Origin: Xylanimicrobium pachnodae JCM 13526 = NBRC 107786
GTDB taxonomy: Bacteria; Actinomycetota; Actinomycetes; Actinomycetales; Cellulomonadaceae
Assembly: GCA_001592145.1 (NCBI GenBank)
Contig: BCWJ01000016.1
Coordinates: forward strand, 44,384-108,383
Length of the DNA: 64,000 nucleotides
Direction of reading: 5' to 3'
The notes below the pieces were generated by a model. It did not search any database and had not been told where the DNA came from. It saw only the letters and a list, made by a program, of their open reading frames with translations. This document shows, piece after piece, positions 9,723 to 16,335 of the stretch. The position numbers were made by a program, and so were the translations under genes. Within the stretch, counting starts at the first letter, position 1. Each line of letters begins with the position of its first letter.

Positions 9723-10457
9723 GTGACGAAGGCAACGCGTGACACTCGGCTCCACGCAGCACTCGCCTCGCCCACGCGGCAGCGGGTGCTCGACGTGCTG
9801 CGTGCCGCCGACGACGCTCCCACCGCACAGCAGCTCGCCACCACCCTCGGACTGCACGTGACCACGGTGCGGTTCCACCTCGAGCAGCTGGAGACGGCCG
9901 GGCTCGTGGGCCGCCACACCAGGCACGGCACCGGGCGGGGGCGGCCGGGCGTGCACTTCCGCGTCGTCGGGGCGGGCCTCGCCGACGGCGATGGCGATGG
10001 CGATGGCGCACCGTCGGAGGGTGTCGACCTGGACGGAGCGCGCGACGAGATGATCGGAGCGCTGGCCGACGCGCTCGCGGAACCCACCGACGCGACCCGC
10101 GCGGACGCGGCCCGGGCCGCCGGGCGGCGGTGGGCGCAGCGGCTGCCCGATCCGACGGGACCCGGCGAGGCGCTGGCAACCGTGGCGCAGGTGTTCACGC
10201 GGTTGGGGTTCGGCCCGGAGCAGGAGGGCGCGTCGCTGCTGTTGCGGGCGTGCCCGTTCCGCGCCGCCGCCCGCTCCCATCCCCAGGTGGTGTGCCAGGT
10301 GCACCGGGGGCTCGCGGAGGGCCTGACCGCGCGACTGCCCGGGGGCAGCGACACGGAGGTCCGGCTGCGCCCGTTCGTGGAGCCCGACCTGTGTGAGCTT
10401 CACCTCGTGCCGCATGCGGCGAGCGCCGATGGTGGACGCGCGAATAAGTCGGAGTAG
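9723..10457 (+). CDS. ArsR/SufR-like HTH regulator with C-terminal Cys/His cluster
   Basis: 244 residues from a GTG at 9723; a longer frame upstream is not supported. Residues about 7-75 form a winged helix (SPTRQRVLDVLR, then the recognition region GLHVTTVRFHLEQLE). After a DGDGDGD linker, the C-terminal domain holds Cys177, His186, Cys191, His194, Cys224 and His227 in contexts CPF, HPQVVCQVHRGL and CELH. Such Cys/His sets occur in Fe-S-binding regulators of this fold, so redox, NO or iron sensing is plausible. The -10-like TACTTT ends six bases before the GTG, suggesting a leaderless message. It likely controls the divergent NirK-like operon and the downstream DUF2249 gene. Confidence 0.82.
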   Translation: MTKATRDTRLHAALASPTRQRVLDVLRAADDAPTAQQLATTLGLHVTTVRFHLEQLETAGLVGRHTRHGTGRGRPGVHFRVVGAGLADGDGDGDGAPSEGVDLDGARDEMIGALADALAEPTDATRADAARAAGRRWAQRLPDPTGPGEALATVAQVFTRLGFGPEQEGASLLLRACPFRAAARSHPQVVCQVHRGLAEGLTARLPGGSDTEVRLRPFVEPDLCELHLVPHAASADGGRANKSE

Positions 10458-10473
10458 CATCCTCGATATTCGC
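10440..10473 (+). promoter_or_regulatory. Putative promoter and operator of the DUF2249 gene
   Basis: GCGAATAAGTCGGAG (10440-10454) repeats the motif found before the regulator gene. CTCGATATTCGCGG (from 10462) is a related half-site in opposite orientation, giving CGAATA...TATTCG. A -10-like TAGCAT (10455-10460) lies between the halves. The arrangement fits repression by the upstream regulator. Confidence 0.5.
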
Positions 10474-10517
10474 GGCGCGCGCCGCGGCGAACACCCCGTA
10501 CCACGAAGGAGCAGCCA

Positions 10518-10826
10518 GTGAACGAGCCCGTCGAGATCCTCCGGTCCGCACCAGCCCCGCAGGCCGCGAGCGGCCACTCGTGCGGTTGCGGTGAGCACGA
10601 CGCCGACGTCCCCGTCCTGGACGTGCGGACGATCCCGCATGCGGTACGCCACGGTGTCGTGTTCGGTGCCGTCGACCAGATCGGCCCCGGCGGCTCGCTC
10701 GTCCTCATCGCCCCGCACGCCCCGGTGCCCCTGCTCAACCAGCTGGCCCAGCGCGGCCCCATCGAGGTCGAGTACCTGGTCGAGGGCCCCGAGGAGTGGC
10801 GCATCCTCATCACGCGCACCGCCTGA
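10518..10826 (+). CDS. DUF2249 domain protein
   Basis: 102 residues with an ATG start after GAAGGAGCAGCC. The C-terminal 70 residues follow the DUF2249 pattern (LDVRTIPHAVRH, then GGSLVLIAPHAPVPLL, then WRILI), a small alpha/beta fold related to TusA. The N-terminus carries a Cys/His-rich HSCGCGEHD stretch near residues 19-27 that could bind metal. DUF2249 genes are frequent near nitric oxide and denitrification genes, which matches the neighbouring NirK-like operon. The biochemical role is unknown. It is followed by a strong hairpin. Confidence 0.85.
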   Translation: MNEPVEILRSAPAPQAASGHSCGCGEHDADVPVLDVRTIPHAVRHGVVFGAVDQIGPGGSLVLIAPHAPVPLLNQLAQRGPIEVEYLVEGPEEWRILITRTA

Positions 10827-10828
10827 GC

Positions 10829-10856
10829 GCCCGCCCGGACCCTGGTCCGGGCGGTG
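10829..10856 (+). terminator. Hairpin terminator after DUF2249 gene
   Basis: CCGCCCGGACC-type stem paired with GGTCCGGGCGG around a CCTG-centred loop, two bases after the stop. GC-rich, without a T run. Confidence 0.7.
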
Positions 10857-10884
10857 ACCCAGACGTCCCGAGGCAGCGCGGCCC

Positions 10885-10939
10885 GTGACGGTCAAGGCCG
10901 GCGACATCCCCCCTGGTGTCGTCGGCCTTCGGCCGTCAC
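10885..10939. repeat. Long imperfect inverted repeat upstream of the M15 peptidase
   Basis: 10885-10906 pairs with 10917-10939 (about 19 of 22-23 positions) around a 10-nt loop. It lies in the 248-bp gap before the peptidase gene. It could be a second terminator or a structured leader. I see no known riboswitch core in it. Confidence 0.5.
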
Positions 10940-11074
10940 CGCAGCCGCACGGTCAAGGCCCCGGGCCCGCCGATCCCGGCCATCGGGACCACCACATCGC
11001 GTCGTTGCCGTTCCGTGACCTGGTGAACCCTCGTACTCTCGTCCAGCCCGAGTCGCCGTCCCGAGAGCTGGACC

Positions 11075-12343
11075 ATGCCGCAGCAGTACCCGAGCCGCTC
11101 CACGGTGCACCGTGCCGCAGCGCCGCTTCCTGCTCCCGCAGACGAGGCAGGGCACGCCACCTCGCGCGCCGAGCGCCGCCTGGCCCACCGCGCCGACGAA
11201 CGCCGGCGCCGTGCACAGCGTCGGCGCACCGTCCACACGGGTTCGCTCGCAGCCGTCACCTCCGCCATCCTGCTGGCCGGAGTCACCATCGACCGGGCCG
11301 CCGGCGACGCCACGAGCGACGACGCCACCACCACGGGCGTCGGCACGACCCACCGCGCCCCCGCCGCAGCGGCACGCTCCGCCGCACGCGCCGACACCGC
11401 CGACCAGATCGACACCCCGGCCGCGCCCGACGTCGAGGAGGCGCGCCGGCTGGCCCGCGACGCCGTCGCGCGCGCCTCCGCCCTGATCGCCACCGAGGTG
11501 CGGACCACCCCCGCGGTCCACGACGAGGTGCTGGCCGCGTCGAGCGTGCTCGTCGAGCTGATCCGCCGCTCCGAGGACATCGACAGGCCAACCCTGGTAG
11601 CGCTCACGGTCGAACCGGGCCCGCAGCCCGAGCCCCCCGACGCCACGACCGAGGCGGATCCGGACGACGAGCTCTCAGAGGCCGTCGACCTGGTGCTCCA
11701 GGCCGTCGCCGCCGACCTCGGCATGGACGGCGCCGACCAGGAGACCACCACGCACCTGGTCTCCCACGCCCTGGAACGGGTGGCCGCGGACCTCGAGACG
11801 ATCCTGGCGGAGGCGCCGCTCGCGGCCGTCGAGGTGGAGCCCGCCCCGGCGACACCCGCCCAGGTCCTCGCGGACCAGATCGGCGCGAGCCAGGCCGATG
11901 CGGAACGGCTCGCCACCCTGGCCGACGTCACCCGCGGCCATCAGAACGGCCGCCTGCCCGACAGCGCGCTCACCGCTCTGTCGTGGGCACCCGGCCACCA
12001 GCTGCGCCCCGACGCCGCCGCCCAGCTCGAACGGCTCAACATCGCGTTCCGCGCCCAGTTCGGCCACGACCTGGCCGTGACCTGCTCGTACCGCTCGTTC
12101 GCCGGCCAGGTCCAGGCGCGTCAGAACCACGGCCACATGGCCGCGACCCCCGGCACCTCCAACCACGGCTGGGGCATCGCGGTCGACCTGGCCTCGGGCG
12201 TGAACCGGTTCGGCACCGCCGCCCACCAGTGGATGCGCGCCAACGCCCCGGCGTTCGGGTGGGAGCACCCGCCCTGGGCCCGCCAGGGCGGCATCCTCCC
12301 GGAGCCCTGGCACTGGGAGTTCGAGGGCGTCCCCACCACCTGA
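11075..12343 (+). CDS. M15 family D-alanyl-D-alanine carboxypeptidase (VanY-like)
   Basis: 422 residues. A basic N-terminus precedes one hydrophobic segment (about 53-68), consistent with a membrane anchor or signal. A long Ala/Asp/Glu-rich stalk leads to the C-terminal M15 zinc-peptidase domain (about 295-422). Zinc ligands His364 and Asp371 are in SNHGWGIAVD, and His413 with catalytic Glu410 is in PEPWHWEF. It trims peptidoglycan stem peptides outside the membrane. ATG at 11075 is the first good start; the message likely begins near the preceding hairpin region. The gene stands alone. The stalk suggests it reaches into the wall. Confidence 0.88.
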   Translation: MPQQYPSRSTVHRAAAPLPAPADEAGHATSRAERRLAHRADERRRRAQRRRTVHTGSLAAVTSAILLAGVTIDRAAGDATSDDATTTGVGTTHRAPAAAARSAARADTADQIDTPAAPDVEEARRLARDAVARASALIATEVRTTPAVHDEVLAASSVLVELIRRSEDIDRPTLVALTVEPGPQPEPPDATTEADPDDELSEAVDLVLQAVAADLGMDGADQETTTHLVSHALERVAADLETILAEAPLAAVEVEPAPATPAQVLADQIGASQADAERLATLADVTRGHQNGRLPDSALTALSWAPGHQLRPDAAAQLERLNIAFRAQFGHDLAVTCSYRSFAGQVQARQNHGHMAATPGTSNHGWGIAVDLASGVNRFGTAAHQWMRANAPAFGWEHPPWARQGGILPEPWHWEFEGVPTT

Positions 12344-12398
12344 CGTGACGACCCGGCGCGCCGTGCGCCACGCCACGCCCCACCGCACGCCGAACGGC

Positions 12399-12419
12399 GC
12401 AACCGTACTGAGAGGTTGC
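12399..12419. promoter_or_regulatory. Small inverted repeat upstream of the MFS gene
   Basis: GCAACC (12399-12404) and GGTTGC (12414-12419) form a 6-bp inverted repeat with a 9-bp spacer, 14 bp before the GTG start. Possible operator; no cognate regulator is evident. Confidence 0.3.
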
Positions 12420-12432
12420 AGAGAATTGCAGC

Positions 12433-13788
12433 GTGGTGCCTGACGATATGAAGGCGCGGACGACGCGCGCCGCCTGGTCCGTGTTCGCCGCCTACGGGGC
12501 GGCCGGCTTCGCCATCGGCACCCTCGCCTCCCGCCTGCCCACGGTCCGGTCCGGGCTCGGAGTCAGCAGCTCCCAGATGGGCGTCGTGCTGCTCCTGTGG
12601 TCGCTCGGATCCGTGCTCGCCCTGCCGCTGTCCAGCGCCGTGAGCGCACGCCTGGGCACGGCCCGCTCCGCCGCAGCCGCCTCCGTCGCCGCAGGGCTGG
12701 GCCACCTGACCCTGGCGCTCGCCGTGACCCTGGGCAGCGTCCCCCTCGCCATCGCGGGCCTCTTCACCGCCGGCATGGGCGAGGGCGTGTGGAACGCGGC
12801 CACCAGCATCCAGGGCGCCGACGTCGAACGCCGCCTCGGCTACCCCGCGATGTCCCGCTTCCAGGCCGGTGAGTCGCTCGGCACCGTCTCCGGGTCGCTC
12901 GCCGGTGCGCTCATCGCCGCCACCGGCCTGCCCCTGTTCGCGCACTTCGGCCTGTCCGCGGCGCTCGCGATCACCGTGGGCGTCCTCAGCGCCCGGGCGT
13001 TCCTGCCCGCGCTCGACACCCCCGGGCGCGGCACCCCTGCGGGCACCCGCCCCCGCGGCGGCGCCGTGCGCGAGACCCTCGCGGTGTGGCGCGAGCCGCG
13101 CACCCTGCTGATCGGGCTGGTCATCCTGGGCGCCGCGCTCGCCGAGGGCTCCGCGAGCGACTGGACGGGCGTCGCGCTCGTCGCCGGGTTCGATGCCTCC
13201 GAGTCGGTCGCCGCGACCGGGGTCACCCTGTTCTTCGCGTCCATGCTGGTCATGCGGCTCGCCGGGTCGTCCATCGTGCAGCGCATCGGCCGCGTCGCCA
13301 CCCTGCGGCTGTGCACCGGGTCTGTCCTGGCGGGCCTGTCCCTCTTCGTCCTGTCGCCCTCGCTACCGCTGGCCCTGGCCGGTTCGCTGCTGTGGGGCGC
13401 GGGCGCCGCGCTGGGCTTCCCGCTCGGCATCTCCGCCGCGTCCGACGACCCCGCCAAGGCCGCGATGCGCGTCTCCGTGGTCACGACGATCGGGTTCAGC
13501 GCCTACATCCTCGGGCCGGGCGTCATCGGCGCGATCGCCGGGCACGTCGGCTACCGTGCCGCGCTCCTGGTGATCGCGATCCCCGCGGTGTGCGCGCTCG
13601 TCGCGGCCCGCGCAGCCCGCCCGTTGCCGGTCGCCGCCGACGACGCCTCGACGGGCGGCGACGAACTGAGCGACCTCGACACGCCGGTCTCCGGCACGCT
13701 GACGGAGGCGGATCTGATGCTGCTCACCGATCCCGCGCGCTCGGCCACGCCGCGGGATGCCGAGCTCGCGGCCACGGCCGCACGCTGA
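12433..13788 (+). CDS. MFS transporter
   Basis: 451 residues with 12 predicted membrane helices and the MFS pattern of two six-helix halves. The early loop SRLPTVRSGLGVSSSQMG resembles the YbjJ/fucose-permease-like group of actinobacterial MFS proteins. The C-terminal 55 residues are soluble and acidic. The start is uncertain: the GTG at 12433 and an in-frame ATG at 12448 both lack a strong ribosome-binding site. The substrate cannot be told from sequence. It converges on the TetR gene with only a few bases between stops. Confidence 0.82.
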   Translation: MVPDDMKARTTRAAWSVFAAYGAAGFAIGTLASRLPTVRSGLGVSSSQMGVVLLLWSLGSVLALPLSSAVSARLGTARSAAAASVAAGLGHLTLALAVTLGSVPLAIAGLFTAGMGEGVWNAATSIQGADVERRLGYPAMSRFQAGESLGTVSGSLAGALIAATGLPLFAHFGLSAALAITVGVLSARAFLPALDTPGRGTPAGTRPRGGAVRETLAVWREPRTLLIGLVILGAALAEGSASDWTGVALVAGFDASESVAATGVTLFFASMLVMRLAGSSIVQRIGRVATLRLCTGSVLAGLSLFVLSPSLPLALAGSLLWGAGAALGFPLGISAASDDPAKAAMRVSVVTTIGFSAYILGPGVIGAIAGHVGYRAALLVIAIPAVCALVAARAARPLPVAADDASTGGDELSDLDTPVSGTLTEADLMLLTDPARSATPRDAELAATAAR

Positions 13789-13795
13789 CCCACCC

Positions 13796-14560
13796 CTAGG
13801 CCGCGGGTTCCCCGCCGCGCACGAGCCGTTCGTGGAGCCGTTCGACGGCCGCGCGCACCTGCCACTCGGGCGGCAGGACCTGCTCCATGATCCCGCCCAC
13901 GACCCCGCAGGAGGCGATCCCCAGCGCGGTCTCCCGGTCGTCGCGGGTGGGTTCGCCGGCCGCGCCCGTGCGCTGCTGGTGGACTCGCGCGGCCAGGTCG
14001 CCGAGCTGCCGCTGAGCGATCGGGGCAAAGCGCGGCCGGACCTCCGGGTGGCGCAGCGCGTACAGGTACGCCTCGAGCGACAGCACCACGTCGGTGAGGT
14101 CCTGCTCGGGCGCCAGCGGCTCGCGCGCTGCGGCGTCGCGGTCGCCACCGTCCGCCGGGGACGCGGCGCTCACCGTAGTGATCAGCTCGACGAAGAGCTC
14201 CTCCTTGGAGGCGAAGTGCGCGTACAGCGCACCCTTGGTGTATCCGGCGGCCTGGGCGAGGTCGGCCACCGACGCCGCCTCGTACCCGCGCTCGGAGAAC
14301 ACCCGAGCCGCCGCCGCCAGGAGGTCGGCCCGCGTCTGCTCCGCCTTGGCACTGCGCCGCGCCGCGCGCCGGGCCGCGCCACCGGAGGCCGCGGACAGCT
14401 CGGCGGTCAGGCCCCGAGCAGCCTCGTTCAGCTCGGTCGCGATCTCGCGCCCGACGTCGGCGCCGACGTCGGACAAGCCTTGCCCGAGCGCCTTGCTCAG
14501 GCCCGTGATGGCGTCCTTGAGTGCGCGGGACGCGGCACGGAGGTCTTCGGTGTCACTCAC
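13796..14560 (-). CDS. TetR family transcriptional regulator
   Basis: About 254 residues from the GTG at 14560; an ATG 15 bases upstream (14575) is an alternative. It is unusual in having about 70 residues of predicted amphipathic helix before the HTH. The DNA-binding segment (TRADLLAAAARVFSERGY, then ASVADLAQAAGYTKGALYAHF) is typical TetR. The C-terminal half should bind a ligand. It is divergent from an ABC-2 exporter, and palindromes lie between the two genes. It probably represses the exporter and itself until a ligand (drug or lipid) arrives. Confidence 0.9.
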   Translation of the reverse strand: MSDTEDLRAASRALKDAITGLSKALGQGLSDVGADVGREIATELNEAARGLTAELSAASGGAARRAARRSAKAEQTRADLLAAAARVFSERGYEAASVADLAQAAGYTKGALYAHFASKEELFVELITTVSAASPADGGDRDAAAREPLAPEQDLTDVVLSLEAYLYALRHPEVRPRFAPIAQRQLGDLAARVHQQRTGAAGEPTRDDRETALGIASCGVVGGIMEQVLPPEWQVRAAVERLHERLVRGGEPAA

Positions 14561-14608
14561 CCGACCAGGGTACATCCTGACCGGTACGGAGTCCCGGGAC
14601 GCGAAAAG

Positions 14609-14620
14609 TACCGGTCGGTA
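14609..14620. promoter_or_regulatory. Putative TetR operator
   Basis: TACCGGTCGGTA: inverted half-sites TACCG/CGGTA with a 2-bp centre, in the divergent region between the TetR gene and the ABC exporter genes. Confidence 0.55.
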
Positions 14621-14655
14621 TGCGACACACGAGCCCGGCGCGTATCATCACCGGC

Positions 14656-14683
14656 GTACTGTTCAGTACATACCCCTCGGTAT
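14656..14683. promoter_or_regulatory. Two adjacent palindromes before the ABC exporter
   Basis: GTACTGTTCAGTAC (14656-14669) is a perfect 6-2-6 palindrome. It is directly followed by ATACC-CCTC-GGTAT (14670-14683), related to the TACCG/CGGTA site upstream. They lie 25-50 bp before the ATG and are candidate operators overlapping the promoter. Confidence 0.5.
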
Positions 14684-14707
14684 TTCATTGTCGACAAGGA
14701 GCACCCG

Positions 14708-15484
14708 ATGACCCCCGAAGTCCTCGTCGTGTCCGGCCTGAGCAAGCGGTTCGGCTCCGGCCCCGGCGCCGTCCAGGCCAACGATGCGATCGACCTGAGC
14801 GTGTCCGCCGGACAGGTGGTGTGCCTGCTCGGCCACAACGGCGCCGGCAAGTCCACCCTGGTGGGACAGGTGGTGGGCCTCACGGTGCCCGACGCCGGAA
14901 CGGTGCTGCTGGGCGGCATCGACGCCGTCGCCCACCCCGCCGCCGCCCGCGCCCTCGCCAGCGTCCAGGCGCAAGCCAACGTGCCGATCACGGGGTTGAC
15001 CCCCCGCACGGCGATCGAGCTGGTCGGTCGTGTCCGGGGTCTGCGCAAGCCCGCCGCCCGCACCCGCGCCGACGAGCTGCTGCAGGCCCTCGACCTGATC
15101 ACCTGGGCCGACAAGCCCGCGGAGAAGGTCTCCGGCGGCGTCGCACGCCTCACGGCGTTCGCCATGGCAGCGATCGCCCCCGGGGCCCTGGTGGTCCTCG
15201 ACGAGCCCACCAACGACGTCGACCCCGTGCGGCGCTGGCTGCTGTGGCAGGAGATCCGGCGCATCGCCGACGACGGCAAGGGCGTACTCCTCGTGACCCA
15301 CAACATCCACGAGGCCGAGCACGTCGTCGACCAGGTCGTCCTGCTGGACGAAGGCCGCGTCGTCACCCACGGCACCCCCGCGCAGTTCGTCGCCAGCCAC
15401 CCGGGGGACACCCTCGAAGACGTCTACATCCACCTCGTGGGGCACCAGGACGCCCGTGGCAGCGCAACGGCGGCCGCAGCATGA
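14708..15484 (+). CDS. ABC-2 exporter ATP-binding protein
   Basis: 258 residues. ATG at 14708 follows an AAGGAG ribosome-binding site. Walker A is GHNGAGKST (42-50) and Walker B lies in LVVLDEPTNDVD, followed by the H-loop VTHNIHEAE. The signature is degenerate, reading VSGGVARL instead of LSGGQ, which is unusual but seen in some ABC-2 ATPases. It powers the permease encoded next, whose ATG overlaps this stop (ATGA). Regulation is probably by the divergent TetR protein. Substrate unknown. Confidence 0.9.
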   Translation: MTPEVLVVSGLSKRFGSGPGAVQANDAIDLSVSAGQVVCLLGHNGAGKSTLVGQVVGLTVPDAGTVLLGGIDAVAHPAAARALASVQAQANVPITGLTPRTAIELVGRVRGLRKPAARTRADELLQALDLITWADKPAEKVSGGVARLTAFAMAAIAPGALVVLDEPTNDVDPVRRWLLWQEIRRIADDGKGVLLVTHNIHEAEHVVDQVVLLDEGRVVTHGTPAQFVASHPGDTLEDVYIHLVGHQDARGSATAAAA

Positions 15485-16254
15485 GCGCCGCCACCGCCTC
15501 CCCCGCCGCGACCCTCGGCACGTCCGTGGTGCGCCAGCTCGGCCTGCTCATCCAGTGGCAGTTCCGCCGCGGCGCGCAGATGTTCCCCCTGCTCGCCGTG
15601 GTGCAGACGCTCCTGGCGGCCACCACCGTGTTCGGCTACGGCCTGCTCGTCGGGGACCCGCCGCCCGACGCGGCCCTGTTCCTGGCCACGGGCGCAGCGA
15701 CCGTCAACCTCATCATGGTGGGACTGGTGCTCACCCCACAGGGCGTCGCCCAGGCCAAGACGGAGGGCTCGCTCGCGTGGATGCGCACGCTGCCCGTGCC
15801 CCGCTGGACCTTCCTGGCCTCCGACCTGGTGGTCTACGCGCTCGTCGCCCTGCCCGGCTCGGTGCTGGGCCTCGTGGTGGGTACCTGGCGGTTCGGCGTG
15901 ACCCTGTCCCTCTCCCCGTGGCTGGCCCTGGCCGCCCCGCTGGTCGCCGTCATCGCCACCGCCGTGGGCTACTCGATCGCACTGCTGCTGCGGCCCCAGC
16001 TCGCCATGCTCGTCAGCCAGGTCATCGTGTTCGTGGTGTTGCTGTTCTCACCCATCTCGATCCCCACGCAGCGCCTGCCGCAGTGGCTGGCGACCGCGCA
16101 CGAATGGCTGCCGATCGCGCCCATGGCGGACCTCATGCGCGCGTCACTGGTCTCGGATGTGTTCTCCATGGGCACCCGGCCCGCGCTCGTGCTCGCGGCC
16201 TGGACCGTCCTCGCCCTGGCCGGCGCGAACCGCGCACTGTCACGCCGGACGTAG
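15481..16254 (+). CDS. ABC-2 type permease
   Basis: 257 residues with six predicted membrane helices in the ABC-2 layout. The conserved late region LLFSPISIPTQRLPQWLATAHEWLPIAPMAD corresponds to the usual ABC-2 FSP..I..LP motif near the fifth helix. Translation is coupled to the ATPase through the ATGA overlap. It forms a two-gene exporter with the preceding ATPase. A perfect 13-bp hairpin closes the operon. Confidence 0.9.
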   Translation: MSAATASPAATLGTSVVRQLGLLIQWQFRRGAQMFPLLAVVQTLLAATTVFGYGLLVGDPPPDAALFLATGAATVNLIMVGLVLTPQGVAQAKTEGSLAWMRTLPVPRWTFLASDLVVYALVALPGSVLGLVVGTWRFGVTLSLSPWLALAAPLVAVIATAVGYSIALLLRPQLAMLVSQVIVFVVLLFSPISIPTQRLPQWLATAHEWLPIAPMADLMRASLVSDVFSMGTRPALVLAAWTVLALAGANRALSRRT

Positions 16255-16277
16255 CGCGGAGGTCCTGCGACGCCCCG

Positions 16278-16310
16278 CGCGCAGGATGACGGCGGTGGTC
16301 ATCCTGCGCG
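16278..16310. terminator. Perfect hairpin between exporter and siroheme gene
   Basis: A 13-bp perfect stem, CGCGCAGGATGAC (16278-16290) with its complement at 16298-16310 and a 7-nt loop, between convergent genes. Likely bidirectional terminator. Confidence 0.8.
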
Positions 16311-16335
16311 CGGTCGCAGGCCCCGGGCGCGTCAG

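Noticed and set aside
8404..10179. Upstream extension of the 6976-8403 membrane protein to more than 1000 residues
   Set aside because: The extra part is a low-complexity Arg/Pro/Ala shadow of the neighbouring membrane protein and regulator; the GTGA overlap gives a natural start.
10827..11074. c-di-AMP (ydaO) or other known riboswitch before the M15 peptidase
   Set aside because: A large hairpin is present, but I cannot see the conserved core elements of any riboswitch I know.
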